Source of the DNA: Paramoeba atlantica
Taxonomy: Eukaryota; Discosea
DNA: 64,000 bases
Reading direction: 5' to 3'
Assembly: GCA_977017575.1 (NCBI GenBank)
Contig: CDRNVI010000052.1
Coordinates: forward strand, 124,001 to 188,000
The notes under the pieces were generated by a model, which ran no database searches, was not told the DNA's origin, and was given only the letters and a program-made list of their open reading frames with translations. A program made the position numbers and the translations under genes. Below, in pieces: positions 9,891 to 19,700 of this stretch. The stretch's first letter is position 1. Each line of letters begins with the position of its first letter.

Positions 9891-10338
9891 GTAGTGAAGG
9901 TGCATAAGTCGTGGGAGGTGGGGGAATAACACGTGGGAGGGAAGTCATGGGCGACATGTGGAATACCGAATGGTGTCAAAATTTGTTTTAGAAAGGTGAT
10001 GTTTTCGAAGTTTAGATGTGGCGTCTTAGGCAAAGATGTGCTTTCTTCTGTGCTACATGTTTTGGTTTGTGATTATTGTATGTCATACTGGGTTTCTTCA
10101 ATTGCACTGCTCTTTTGGCTCTTTATATGACGTGCTCATAGTTTTTCGTTGTCGTCTTCGCATCACCAACAATGGCGCCTAAATCAACAACGCTCAAATA
10201 CTCTCGAATAGGGGGACATAATAACGCAATACATACTTTTTATGCTTATTTATTTGTTAACATCCATAGATGAATAGTTCTTAGACGTATTCTTAGAATT
10301 GGCTTTTAACAGGTTTGTTATTTTTTTTCCTGCGTTGT
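9891..10338. other. Intergenic region, no gene seen
   Basis: The first 60 bases are G-rich, continuing the skew of the MDH 3' end; the remainder is AT-rich. A T-run and CTGCGTTGTATGCAG precede the next start. I see no conserved motif or repeat. It presumably holds the MDH 3' UTR and the acceptor of the next gene. Confidence 0.5.
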
Positions 10339-10905
10339 ATGCAGAATCCACTACACAATCCACAAGTCCTGGAGGCATTTACACATGCATCGAAATTCAT
10401 GTTCAATCGCTCTGGGTGTTTCCACATCATACGTGAGAACGGCGAACACCGACATCGGCACCAAATTTTGGACGAGCTAGAGGATGACCTCATTCATTGG
10501 TTTTATAGTGAGGGAGAAGTTTATCCGGATGAAATTGAGGCGCATATTCTATCTGTTCTTGCAGATCAACTCCACACAGAATTAGAAGAGGGTACAGCTC
10601 TGGAGATGGGACGACTTTTGCATAATATGTACGTCCGATGCCGCGAAGGAGATTTAAGCTTTTTAGAAGAAATTCAAAAAGTAGATACGGGGTCAGATTC
10701 CTTAGCTCTCAGAGAGGGACGGGATACGGACACAGTACATGTGGCAGGTTCCGAGACACAAAACTTGGAACCGAATCCTACGCCAGAAGTGTGTCACGAG
10801 AGCAATTTATGTGATTCGAATACACCTATGACTAGAAAACCTCGCTCGCGTGCGCGAAGGCATCAACCCGACGCACACGGGTGGCATACGGCAGGGAGAT
10901 TTTGA
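10339..10905 (+). CDS. TSR2: TSR2-like pre-rRNA processing protein
   Basis: TSR2 is an escortin that chaperones ribosomal protein eS26 into 40S subunits. The 188-residue protein matches the family pattern: an N-terminal helix (PQVLEAFTHASKFMFN), the acidic segment LDELEDDLIHWFYSEGEVYP with a Trp, and the signature helix LHTELEEGTALEMGRLLHN followed by MYVRCREGDLSFLEEI. The C-terminal 70 residues are low-complexity and end in a basic stretch (RKPRSRARR), a possible nuclear signal. The open frame begins at a TTG; the first ATG (MQNPLHNPQV) is chosen. Assignment rests on pattern and length, not on an alignment. Confidence 0.75.
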   Translation: MQNPLHNPQVLEAFTHASKFMFNRSGCFHIIRENGEHRHRHQILDELEDDLIHWFYSEGEVYPDEIEAHILSVLADQLHTELEEGTALEMGRLLHNMYVRCREGDLSFLEEIQKVDTGSDSLALREGRDTDTVHVAGSETQNLEPNPTPEVCHESNLCDSNTPMTRKPRSRARRHQPDAHGWHTAGRF

Positions 10906-11147
10906 TTTTTGGTATCCGGGCGTACAGCTGAATCGATTTTGTTCAAAGAGAGTAATCAGGGGTGCTATTATTTCGTTAGGATCAAGTGAGTTCATCGATC
11001 AACATACGTAGCAGTAATACGTATCAATAACGTAGTATCAATAGTCTCATGTTTCCCTATTCAGTATGATTTCTTTCGACTAGTAGTTTCTCATTTTCTA
11101 TGAGCTTCCTATCTTCTTGGTTTTCAAACGTCACGATCTGATTTACT

Positions 11148-12611
11148 TTGCGGCTTTCGAAATTTCTTCCTCGTCGTTCTATACTTCGCAAATCACTTGC
11201 TCTTAGTCTTGGATTTGTTGTCTGCTCCACGTATTACTCTGAATCCGAGTTCCTATCCTTGCTTCGGCGATGCGGTCGCACAGCCCGCGTTGCCTTCCAG
11301 GTTGCATGGGCCTACCGAGGAATTCTTGATGATCAGACGCACACCCACGGTGCGAGCCTTGTGTATGATTTATGCAGCATAAATGGAGGCGTCTATGTGA
11401 AAGCGGCTCAGGTCATTGCGAGTTCCCGTGTTGGAATTCACTGGGCGTATACAGAGAAGCTAAGCGGACTGGTGGACAGTGCCACCCCGACCCCATATCG
11501 TGAAGTTCGAAAAGTGATTTGCAATGAGTTAAAATGCAGCTCGCCGGAAGATCTTTTCGAATTTATTGATCCGATTCCGGTAGGATGTGCTTCTTTGGCT
11601 CAAGTACATCGCGCGAGACTGAAGGGGGAAAGTAGAATCGTGGCGCTTAAGGTGCAGCACCCTCGTCTACAGTGGGAAATTCCCTGTGACGTGTGGATGC
11701 TCAAATGGTGCTTTCGTTCCGCTGAGTTTCTTTTTCCTGGCGCGAAGCTGAGTTTTTTACTCCGACACACTAGAGAGGGTCTTGCGAAAGAGTTGGACTT
11801 TGTAGCTGAAGCTCAGAACATGGAGCGTTGTAGAAACATGTTAAAAAGCTCTAGCGTTGATTGTATTGTACCAGTTCATTTTCCAAAGCTCTCCACTGAG
11901 CGTCTCCTGACAATGGAATATATGAACGGAGTTCGCATCTCCGATGCTAGAAAAGAGTATCGACTTTCATCAAAGGCATCACAAATCATAGCCAGAAACA
12001 CTGTTCGACTTTTTGCGGAAATGGTATTTTTGTATGGGTTTGTGCACTGTGATCCACATCCCGGAAACGTAATGGTCGAGCCAGAAACACACCGTCTTAT
12101 ACTTCTTGATCATGGGCTATACAGGGAGCTTTCTCCTCGTTTTCAAGAAGCCTATGTCAGCCTTTGGAATGGCCTTTTTCTTCGTAATGATTCTATTATC
12201 GAAAGTGCTTCACGAGATATGGGATCACCGGAGCTTTCCGAGGTATTTTCTCTATTGTTTACGCAGCGCATGCGAGGTTCTTGGCGCCGTACGGGAAGCA
12301 CGGATATTATTCAGGCCTTTCAGCAACTTGGGATACTGGGACAGAGCCACACGGGGCAAATTGGAAATGTGAGTTCGTTGCTTGCAAGTCTCCCTGATGA
12401 TTTACTCTTTGTCTTGAAAACTGCTATGACGGTGAGATCAGTAACAATGGGGCTCGGATTGGCTGGACCTGAACGGCAAGGAGAGTACGCCTGGTGCGCT
12501 CATCGTGCACGAATCAAAGGTTTATGGGCTCGTCATGAATGGTTTCGATTTTTCTTTGAAACCATTTGGTTTCGTTTGGTTTATTTTTTTATCGGTCTGA
12601 TTCTTGTATGA
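11148..12611 (+). CDS. ABC1/ADCK (COQ8-like) atypical kinase
   Basis: A UbiB/ABC1-type atypical kinase, the family of mitochondrial COQ8 that supports ubiquinone synthesis. Motifs seen in order: a KxGQ-like segment YVKAAQVIASS, the Ala-rich loop ASLAQVHRA, the lysine motif VALKVQHP, MEYMNGV, the catalytic HCDPHPGNVM and the metal-binding LLDHGLYRE. A hydrophobic segment lies near the N-terminus and another at the C-terminal end. Oddity: no ATG lies in the frame before the conserved domain. The nearest upstream in-frame ATG (11100) is cut off by a TGA at 11139-11141. The start given is the first TTG and is uncertain. The KxGQ glutamine is kept but the spacing differs from COQ8, so an ADCK1/ADCK5-type member is possible. 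Confidence 0.85.
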   Translation: MRLSKFLPRRSILRKSLALSLGFVVCSTYYSESEFLSLLRRCGRTARVAFQVAWAYRGILDDQTHTHGASLVYDLCSINGGVYVKAAQVIASSRVGIHWAYTEKLSGLVDSATPTPYREVRKVICNELKCSSPEDLFEFIDPIPVGCASLAQVHRARLKGESRIVALKVQHPRLQWEIPCDVWMLKWCFRSAEFLFPGAKLSFLLRHTREGLAKELDFVAEAQNMERCRNMLKSSSVDCIVPVHFPKLSTERLLTMEYMNGVRISDARKEYRLSSKASQIIARNTVRLFAEMVFLYGFVHCDPHPGNVMVEPETHRLILLDHGLYRELSPRFQEAYVSLWNGLFLRNDSIIESASRDMGSPELSEVFSLLFTQRMRGSWRRTGSTDIIQAFQQLGILGQSHTGQIGNVSSLLASLPDDLLFVLKTAMTVRSVTMGLGLAGPERQGEYAWCAHRARIKGLWARHEWFRFFFETIWFRLVYFFIGLILV

Positions 12612-12848
12612 TTTTCAAGAATTTTTCTTGTTTTCGTGTATTGCTCCTTTCTCAGTGTGTCCCATTTTTCTGGATACGTCTTAGCAATAAAATAGGTTTG
12701 CACTAGCGTAAAATTTGGTCAAATAGATCAGTCAAGATATTTAAACTATACATCGCATTTCGTGCCGTATATTTCATATTCACTAATCAAATTTCATGAT
12801 CTGCTTGTTTGTCGTGTTATAAGCAGCTTAATAAAATCACCAAGCAAC

Positions 12849-15593
12849 ATGCCACAAGGACGTCCTGACTTTCCGTTGAATGCACAAACTCCTTCAGGAT
12901 ACATCATAGGTTCCGGTCGTGTAGTCAAGGTATCAACACAAAATGGTACGAAATTTCAAAAGTCGAAGCGCCTTCCTAATTTGCCTTCAAAAGACAAGAC
13001 CGTCGCAAAGTCAGAAAAGGTTGCCTCTCACAGTAGAGGAAAAGCGTTCTCGACGAATCTGTTTGATACAATGAGTCAACCATCCATGACGAAGGACACA
13101 CGGGAAACCTCTATCACAGTGAAAGGAGCTTTCTCTATAAAAGATTCATCGAAAGAAACTTCGATACCACAAATTATTGATGATTTGGGTGAGTTACGAA
13201 GTCAAAAAAGTGCAGAGCCTGAAAATGCACACAGCGCAATAGCACGACAGATTCATAGCATTTGTACGGAGGCTACGATTAGTGAAAAGGATTGGGAAAG
13301 TATTCCAGAAGTTGTTCCCACGCTTAAAAGAAAGAAAATGATGCATTCCGGAACTGTGAATTTGGGCTCTTCGGAGGTTCACAGACCCGAACTCATAGTG
13401 TACCGCCCAAAAAATGATTCTTCAGTCTCGGAAAACAAACGTCAAGGTATTTCTCAAACATTATCACCTTTTCAACAGTCGAAATTCGATCACCTCTTGA
13501 AAAATGTTGATAAAGTTAGGCAGGAGCTTGGCATTGTGGATGTATCGCTGGATGCTAGTGCAGCAGGAAAAATAGTTCAACTTGAGTCTCACCATCTCGA
13601 AGATGAGGAAACTCTACAGCAAACGATAAAACATTGCCAACTAATGCTTCAAATCGATGCTTCAAATGAGAAATACTGGGTTGACCTTGCTTGCGCGCTC
13701 AAAAAATCGGGAGACAATATTGCTTCTAGAAAACTTTTGAAAGAAGGATGCGGTAAGCTTCCTGAAAGTGAAATGGTATGGATGGCTTATGTCGAAAGTG
13801 TTCCTAAAACAAAGCAACTTTCATGTATAAAGGATGCACTCGTAGCATTACCAACCAGCGCGCTACTTTGGAACATTTACGCCGATTCTGCTTCATCTTC
13901 TCTGGAAAAGCAAGAAATTCTATTTCAAGCATTAGAAAAAATATCTCACGAAGGACTATTATGGAAATCTCTTGTTGATACCATGAAAAGTGCAAATGAT
14001 AAGTGTTTAACCCTTCGCAAAGCAGTAGAATGCGCGACAGATATCGACTTATGGATTCTATTAATACAGCATGAAGAATTGGATAACGTTGCCGAGGTCC
14101 TTCAAAGAGCTTTGACCAAGTTTCCAGCACATCTTGAATTGTTTCTTGCAGCTACAGATAGGCAACCAAATCTGGACTATGTCCGTCGAATATTGTCTTC
14201 CGCCTTTACCCGTTTACGTGAAACTTACCATACACGCCAATGGTGGTATGAACATGCCAGTAAGTTGGAAGAAGATGGACGCTTTATTGAGTGCAAGGTG
14301 GTCATCAACCTTTCAATGAAACTACAGCTCAACCTTTCTCATAAGCGGGATACCAAGCATGCGTGGATATCTGATGTTGGGGAATTTCTTTCCAAAAGAA
14401 AGTCATACTGCGCAAAGTTTTTATTAGAGTCTGCGGTGGAGGTTATGCCACATAGTAAAGGGCTCTGGCGACGATTGGCTGAAGTGGAGCAGCTGATCGG
14501 AGGAAAGTCGATTCCTGTTTTAGTCCGAGCCTTGAAACATCATCGGGATAGTGCGAAGATGTGGCTTGCATTAGCGAAATCGCACATCAAGGTGTTGGAA
14601 TACAGTGAAGCTGAAAATGTGCTTCGTGAAGGGACACAACTGCATCCGAATTGTGAAGAATTGTGGATTCTCCTCTTCTTAGCTCAAGAAAAAGCGCACG
14701 GAAGCGACGTGGTTCAGCGTACATACGATGACGCATGCAAAGTTTGTCCTACCCCCCGACTACAAACCAAACGAATGGTCTTTCTGCGTCGCATACGTGG
14801 TCTACATCATTCTACTCTCATCCCACTTCTAGAGGAACTCCTCTCCGGGGCTGCAGACAATCGGAAGTGTTGGAAGCTTTGGGCTATTTTGCTCAGCGAG
14901 TATTTAGCTCAAGTATCAGATAGTACACTCACACAAGCACGTCACGCCGCGGACCGAGCCCTTCGCCTTTGTGGAACCTCTAGTGCGGTCCTGTGGAACT
15001 GTGCTGCGGCCCTGGAAGAGGCTTCGGGTCACATAAGTCGCGGTCGGGCTATCTTGGACACCTCTCGGCAAACTCTTCGACGCGACGTTCAGGTCTGGCG
15101 CTTTTCTGTCCGGTATGAGCTGCGGAATCAAAATCCCACGTTTGCACGAAAACTTTCTGATTTAGCGGTGACTGTTTTTCGAGGTGATAAGCGATTTTTG
15201 GGTCAAATTTACGCCATTCAGACAGAGGCGTTGTCGATCAGTGCTCGTTTATCGCACCTGAGATACGTACTTACTCAATTTCCCGAGGAACCTCTTCTTT
15301 TGCTGCAACAAGTACTTGTTCACTACAGAATGGGAGACACTGGTGAATCGTTAATGCACTGCAGTGCACTCAACGAGTTACATCCTGACTACGCCGATGC
15401 ATGGGCTTTGCGATCTGCGATAGAAGGAAAAGGCTTTTCCTATCCTGAGTTTTCACGTGAACAATTGTATGGAGAATATTGGGAGAAACTTGCTCGAGAA
15501 CCAGATGTAGCCGGTCCATGCGGATGTATCCTTCCAGTTTCACAGGCTTTTCAAAGGGTACAAGAAACATTATTGAATTACATGGTGGAATAG
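12849..15593 (+). CDS. PRPF6: Pre-mRNA-processing factor 6 (PRP6/PRPF6)
   Basis: PRP6 is a HAT/TPR scaffold of the U4/U6.U5 tri-snRNP. The 914-residue protein has an N-terminal low-complexity basic third, then many half-a-TPR repeats of about 34 residues with the W/A/Y pattern (e.g. YWVDLACALKKSGD, LWRRLAEVEQ, MWLALAKSHIKVLEYSEAE, LWILLFLAQEKAHGS, LWNCAAALEEASG). Order and the C-terminal ending (EYWEKLAREPDVAGPC) agree with PRP6. The N-terminal PRP1 domain is shorter than in animals. The open frame starts at GTG 12762, but the first ATG (MPQGRPDFPLN) is used. In kinetoplastids the tri-snRNP serves mainly trans-splicing. Confidence 0.85.
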   Translation: MPQGRPDFPLNAQTPSGYIIGSGRVVKVSTQNGTKFQKSKRLPNLPSKDKTVAKSEKVASHSRGKAFSTNLFDTMSQPSMTKDTRETSITVKGAFSIKDSSKETSIPQIIDDLGELRSQKSAEPENAHSAIARQIHSICTEATISEKDWESIPEVVPTLKRKKMMHSGTVNLGSSEVHRPELIVYRPKNDSSVSENKRQGISQTLSPFQQSKFDHLLKNVDKVRQELGIVDVSLDASAAGKIVQLESHHLEDEETLQQTIKHCQLMLQIDASNEKYWVDLACALKKSGDNIASRKLLKEGCGKLPESEMVWMAYVESVPKTKQLSCIKDALVALPTSALLWNIYADSASSSLEKQEILFQALEKISHEGLLWKSLVDTMKSANDKCLTLRKAVECATDIDLWILLIQHEELDNVAEVLQRALTKFPAHLELFLAATDRQPNLDYVRRILSSAFTRLRETYHTRQWWYEHASKLEEDGRFIECKVVINLSMKLQLNLSHKRDTKHAWISDVGEFLSKRKSYCAKFLLESAVEVMPHSKGLWRRLAEVEQLIGGKSIPVLVRALKHHRDSAKMWLALAKSHIKVLEYSEAENVLREGTQLHPNCEELWILLFLAQEKAHGSDVVQRTYDDACKVCPTPRLQTKRMVFLRRIRGLHHSTLIPLLEELLSGAADNRKCWKLWAILLSEYLAQVSDSTLTQARHAADRALRLCGTSSAVLWNCAAALEEASGHISRGRAILDTSRQTLRRDVQVWRFSVRYELRNQNPTFARKLSDLAVTVFRGDKRFLGQIYAIQTEALSISARLSHLRYVLTQFPEEPLLLLQQVLVHYRMGDTGESLMHCSALNELHPDYADAWALRSAIEGKGFSYPEFSREQLYGEYWEKLAREPDVAGPCGCILPVSQAFQRVQETLLNYMVE

Positions 15594-15765
15594 TTCGATT
15601 GTATTTCCTTTCTCTCGTTTACGAAACACGATTCTTCTTTTTTGACAACGTGGTTTTTCCTTCTCCTGGCTGAAGTGCCACATTATGACGCATCTCAAAT
15701 TTTACACTTTGTTTTCTCAAAACACGAATGGACATGTACCGTTCCAGCAAGATTGCATCTTTTTC

Positions 15766-15810
15766 TCTTTTTTACCTTTTCGCCTCTTTTTATCCTTTAT
15801 CTACGCACAG
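15766..15810 (+). promoter_or_regulatory. Pyrimidine tract and AG acceptor before PPR gene
   Basis: A T/C-rich run ends in CTACGCACAG (AG at 15809-15810), seven bases before an in-frame ATG at 15817. The open frame extends upstream through the tract, so this acceptor decides the start, if trans-splicing is used. Confidence 0.55.
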
Positions 15811-15816
15811 CTCTGC

Positions 15817-16860
15817 ATGCTACACCACACACGTACTCTGGGCTGGAAAGTGAACTCCGGCGGAGGACATCGCGGAGGAAAAAACCTTGCCTGGGCGCCC
15901 AAACAGAAACATGTCAAACTCTCCTTCGTACGGACAGACATGTCGCACCCGAGACGTCGTCCGACAGCGTGGCACAAACTCGAGTTCAAACGTCTGGGGT
16001 ATCACGTGTGGCCCAAAGAGGTGGGGTTCTGGAATGCCGGAGACAACTGGGAGCTCACCCCTGAGTTCTCCTGGCGGTTTTACCTTCACAACCGGGACAA
16101 AGAGGTGTGGACGCAGGGCCACAACGAGCAGACAATCATCGCGTTGCTACCCCTGGTAGAGGTGGACCCCGAGAGCCACCTCCCTCGTATTCACAACATC
16201 TGGCAGCACCACGTAACGCGATTTGGTCCGGACCACATTATCTACAATGCTGTGACCCAAGCTTTTGCGTTTGCTCGGGATTACGACCAAGCTCTAAGTA
16301 CGTTCCGCGAGATGCGAAGGCTGGGGTTTCAGCCCAATGCCCAGTCCTACGTCAACATGATGTTTGCAGTGTATCTTTGCAAGAAACCTACAATGCTCGC
16401 GGAGGCCTTTTGGGATGAAGCCGTCCGGGAGAAAGCCATTACCCCAACGCTTCGTGCGGACTATGAATTCAAAATGTGGATGGCTCAGTTTGAGCGCATT
16501 GGGTCTTTTACTTCCGGTCATGGCTTTCTCTCTGTGAATGAGGAGGGCGCTGCCCCGAGACCTCGCAACATGTGGGCTCTGTGGGGATGGGATCGCACTG
16601 AACGGAAATTTATCTCCGCGCGAGATCGGGTTCGTCAAGAAGCCGATCGCCAGATTGCTCCTGGCAACCGAATTGGTCGTTCGCTGGTTTCCTCGCTGCA
16701 GCGCCGACCGTGGTACCGTTACAAGGGAATGTTTCCGTGGGATTTCCGAGGTCCTCGGCCCTCCGAGTTCTCACGACGAAACCGGATGGAGGAATCACCG
16801 CTGGATCCCGAAAGGGAGGTGGTCCCGTACAAGCCGTGCGGAAAAGCAATCCCCATCTAG
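15817..16860 (+). CDS. PPR-motif protein, probably mitochondrial
   Basis: A 347-residue basic protein. Its centre holds a clear pentatricopeptide repeat: IIYNAVTQAFAFARDYDQAL then STFREMRRLGFQPNAQSYVN, and neighbouring helices of the same style. Flanks are rich in Trp/Arg/Pro (e.g. RPTAWHKLEFKRLGYHVWP and RRPWYRYKGMFPWDFRGPR), as in kinetoplastid mitochondrial ribosomal or RNA-processing PPR proteins. The start at 15817 is preferred because it lies directly after a pyrimidine tract and AG; an upstream in-frame ATG at 15685 would add a hydrophobic stretch that is really the tract translated. Role in organellar RNA handling is inferred. Confidence 0.75.
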   Translation: MLHHTRTLGWKVNSGGGHRGGKNLAWAPKQKHVKLSFVRTDMSHPRRRPTAWHKLEFKRLGYHVWPKEVGFWNAGDNWELTPEFSWRFYLHNRDKEVWTQGHNEQTIIALLPLVEVDPESHLPRIHNIWQHHVTRFGPDHIIYNAVTQAFAFARDYDQALSTFREMRRLGFQPNAQSYVNMMFAVYLCKKPTMLAEAFWDEAVREKAITPTLRADYEFKMWMAQFERIGSFTSGHGFLSVNEEGAAPRPRNMWALWGWDRTERKFISARDRVRQEADRQIAPGNRIGRSLVSSLQRRPWYRYKGMFPWDFRGPRPSEFSRRNRMEESPLDPEREVVPYKPCGKAIPI

Positions 16861-17174
16861 CCGAACTTCGATCTTTTCGTTATGTTCCTCTTTCCGTTCT
16901 CTTCCATATTCCAACCTTTATGATACAGGTATGATCATTGAAGAATAGTAAAGAAAGATCGTTTTTTGTGATAAGTTCGCATTAATTGATGTGTTTTTTG
17001 AATAGTGTCAATCGAGAGAGTGACACTCATTTATGAGAAATAAAATTCTTCATGTTCATTTTGACTGCATTTGGTCCACAAGGTTTTGGATATCTTGGAA
17101 ATTTATTGGAAAACTTTTTATGATGAGAACTATTGTAATTGTCTTATTTTCCATTCCGCATAGTGTCGTTTCTC
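16861..17174. other. Intergenic region with acceptor
   Basis: AT-rich DNA without repeats or gene. It ends in TCTTATTTTCCATTCCGCATAG (AG at 17162-17163), a likely trans-splice acceptor 11 bases before the ATG of the small frame at 17175. Confidence 0.45.
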
Positions 17175-17366
17175 ATGATCAATGACATTGGAAAGGGTAT
17201 CACAGTACCATCTCTATTACCAGAAGTTAGATATTTACCCAGCTCCCGAGGCCTTCGCAAATCCCATCTTTCCGGTGCTACTAATTCTAAGAAGCGTGTC
17301 TTGCCATCTGTTTCTAGAGATTATTTTAAGAACATAAAACCTCCAAGGCAAAACAAATATGAATGA
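17175..17366 (+). CDS. Short frame overlapping the next gene
   Basis: A 63-residue frame (MINDIGKGITVPSLLPEVRY at its start) whose ATG follows a good acceptor AG by 11 bases. It ends in TGA eight bases into the next, longer frame, so the two overlap as ATGAATGA. It is basic and rich in Ser/Arg like the downstream protein. It may be the true N-terminus of that protein separated by a frameshift (in the assembly or the genome), or an upstream ORF. No domain is recognised. Confidence 0.4.
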   Translation: MINDIGKGITVPSLLPEVRYLPSSRGLRKSHLSGATNSKKRVLPSVSRDYFKNIKPPRQNKYE

Positions 17367-18507
17367 ACAAATAGGACACCTGAACAGAGTACAAGGGGGG
17401 TCTTTGGGGCAAACTAGGTGGGATCCACGAGGTCTCATGCCAAAATCATTCATTACGCAAGGTATCACGCGTCAAATTAGTTCAATAACTAAACAGGATA
17501 AGTTGAAATATAAGAGGAACGTCAAAAACATGGAAGTATCTAAGTCCAAGTGCGTGAATGATAATCCACTGCGCAGAAATAAGTGCAATTCAAACCTCAC
17601 CTCAGGAGTAGAAGGCACAAAATACATATGTACTTCCGTAGCGAAGCATTTTCAGCAAGCGCATTTACGTGACTTATTCGCCAATCACTTACAAGACATG
17701 CAAGAGCAGAATATAAGCTGCAACGGAAGTAAATCGTTGCATTTGGACTTTCTAGATACTTCCAAGAAAGTGTCGCCTTTTTTGGGACGTTATTCAGCGA
17801 CGCACGATGTTTCGATAGGTGGGAAAAGAACTCTGCTTAAAGAAGATGGAATTTATCCATTTTTAGAAAACCTTTCACCTTTTCAAAAAAGCTCTTCTGA
17901 AGGCGTATTATTTCTTCAAGACGTTCTGGACCGTAAAAGAGATCTTTATGTTGTTCACAGTGAACTCAATAGTTTTTTGAGCTTCACATATCAGTGCGGG
18001 ACAGATATTTACGCGCCACGTGCAACACAGCATAGTTCAACAAAACATCAACAACGGCACCCGTGTTTTGAACTTTATTCGCAGTCACGTAATTATCCGA
18101 TAGTTGAAAACGAAGAGGAATCGAATCGGATAATAGACTCAGATAGAAAGTCATATCACGAAATAGAAGGACACTTACCGTGTAGAAAACAACTGGTCCT
18201 TCCTTCCTCCCCAATTAAAGTGAAAGATTCATCCACACGCGAAAGGTGTACCGCAAAAAAGGATGACAACATACAAATATCAAATCACAATAAATGTAGA
18301 AATCGATATTCTGAATCTGCGGCTTGGCCACGTTTTGCACGAAACGTTCCAATAGGCATTGACACTAATATACTTGATGGAAAGCATTCTTCTGATACGA
18401 AAGATAAAAATAAATTGACTACAGCGGTTATCCCGAATCATACAAAATCGAATTCTTTTTTTGAAGGTCCGGACTTTCAACCCTATATGGACTTCAACGG
18501 TTTTTGA
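17359..18507 (+). CDS. Hypothetical basic, low-complexity protein
   Basis: A 382-residue protein with no recognised domain. It is hydrophilic, rich in Ser, Asn, Lys and His, and probably disordered, with scattered Cys and no membrane segment. Two short hydrophobic patches (YPFLENLSPFQKSSSEGVLF and HSELNSFLSFTYQCG) are the only likely ordered parts. Its ATG lies within the end of the upstream frame. The best acceptor is ahead of that frame, so expression of this one alone needs explaining. Confidence 0.55.
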   Translation: MNEQIGHLNRVQGGSLGQTRWDPRGLMPKSFITQGITRQISSITKQDKLKYKRNVKNMEVSKSKCVNDNPLRRNKCNSNLTSGVEGTKYICTSVAKHFQQAHLRDLFANHLQDMQEQNISCNGSKSLHLDFLDTSKKVSPFLGRYSATHDVSIGGKRTLLKEDGIYPFLENLSPFQKSSSEGVLFLQDVLDRKRDLYVVHSELNSFLSFTYQCGTDIYAPRATQHSSTKHQQRHPCFELYSQSRNYPIVENEEESNRIIDSDRKSYHEIEGHLPCRKQLVLPSSPIKVKDSSTRERCTAKKDDNIQISNHNKCRNRYSESAAWPRFARNVPIGIDTNILDGKHSSDTKDKNKLTTAVIPNHTKSNSFFEGPDFQPYMDFNGF

Positions 18508-18851
18508 TCTTTTTAAAGAACAAAATATGTTATAATTTGCTGTTGCATTGTTTTGCGCCTTGTAGCTGAGTAGACAGCCGAACCTCGAAAACATAATGTC
18601 CACGTATAATACAAACAAATCAGACTCTTTTTATTTCACTTGCCTCCTATTTTTTCTTGCTCACGAATGCCGTCTCTACTTGCCGCTCTTTATCCTATGT
18701 GCATCTTTTTTTAATATCTTCAAAGCCTCTTCATAATAACCCTAAGTCTAATTTTTCTGATTCACGTCTTCATCCAATAAATATTTCTTCAAGTCAGAGG
18801 CTAATATTTCTTTGCTTTCCTTTTCTCAATAATAAAGCCTACTATTATAAT

Positions 18852-19700
18852 ATGAATCACCGCGGTGCTTGGCTGGCGCAGTTTGCACAGTGTAGTGAAG
18901 TCAAGTCCTTTCAAAAGCCCGGAAAAGTGTCTTTAGCAGTGCTTCCTGCTGAACATACGCTACTCCGTTTCGTGTCAAATCTCACGCATCTCAGAGTTTC
19001 ATGGATATTGTCGATTCCCGCGTGTTCATGGGACGGAGTTCGGTGTGACAATCTTGCTAATGTGCACGCCCTACAGTGGACAAATTTCCACTTGCGTGGG
19101 GAACCAAACTGGCACTTTCTCCCGCACACGCTCAAGCGCCTTTATCTTGGGAGTATATCCAACTGGAACTCAAAATCCTTATCCGAGATCCGCGCATTGG
19201 ATCCGTTAAAATATTTTTCTTCGCGATCACCCAATCAACTATCGGGAAGTATACTCACAGAGGCGTTGCCAAATGAACTGCAATTGTTCGAGGCCTCAGA
19301 CAATGTTTTTCGAGGCGCGCTGTGCCTCTTGCAGCTCCCACACTCCCTGGTACGTCTGAACGTTGAACAAAATGACCTAAGCGGGTCACTAGATTTCTCT
19401 CATCTGCCTGTAGTCTTGGAGAGCCTCACATTTAGCGAAAACTCCTTTTCAGGATCTCTTGACCTTTCGCGTCTTCCGGCGAGTTTGGTGGAGTTAACCG
19501 GTGATGACAACCGCTTCAACGGTCCCTTAAATCTTTCGCTGTTGCCGGATAGATTGCAATTTCTCTTTCTTGGTGGAAATATGCTCTCCGGACATCTTGA
19601 CGTCTCACGGTTACCGTGTAGTGTGTTAAAGATCTACTTGCCCGGAAATGAGTTCACATCGTGGAATCCCAATTCCCTCCCTGAATGTGTGATCCTATAA
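18852..19700 (+). CDS. LRR family protein, copy 3
   Basis: A 282-residue LRR protein. Cap: VSLAVLPAEHTLLRFVSNLT then SWILSIPACSWDGVRC, with both Cys. The second turn is long and irregular (SISNWNSKSLSEIRALDPLK), followed by about seven regular LP-type repeats and the tail GNEFTSWNPNSLPECV. The open frame starts far upstream at a TTG, but the first ATG (MNHRGAWLAQ) follows an AG at 18836-18837 and is preferred. No signal peptide. Confidence 0.85.
   Translation: MNHRGAWLAQFAQCSEVKSFQKPGKVSLAVLPAEHTLLRFVSNLTHLRVSWILSIPACSWDGVRCDNLANVHALQWTNFHLRGEPNWHFLPHTLKRLYLGSISNWNSKSLSEIRALDPLKYFSSRSPNQLSGSILTEALPNELQLFEASDNVFRGALCLLQLPHSLVRLNVEQNDLSGSLDFSHLPVVLESLTFSENSFSGSLDLSRLPASLVELTGDDNRFNGPLNLSLLPDRLQFLFLGGNMLSGHLDVSRLPCSVLKIYLPGNEFTSWNPNSLPECVIL

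Noticed and set aside
8684-9932. Long open frames overlapping malate dehydrogenase on both strands (246, 354 and 123 codons)
   Set aside because: They are Pro/Arg/His/Gly-rich by-products of the extreme GC codon use of MDH, which has clear family motifs in its own frame.
11100-12611. Reassigned TGA codon to explain the ABC1 gene
   Set aside because: Several genes here end with TGA at sensible C-termini (for example the LRR gene ending at 6246 and the ABC1 gene itself), so a general code change does not fit.
12762-12848. N-terminal extensions opened by TTG or GTG in several genes (also at 1506, 10315, 18657, 32184, 35835, 43260, 51701, 61780)
   Set aside because: Non-ATG starts are rare in nuclear genes, and the extra stretches translate pyrimidine tracts or spacer DNA; the first suitable ATG was used instead.
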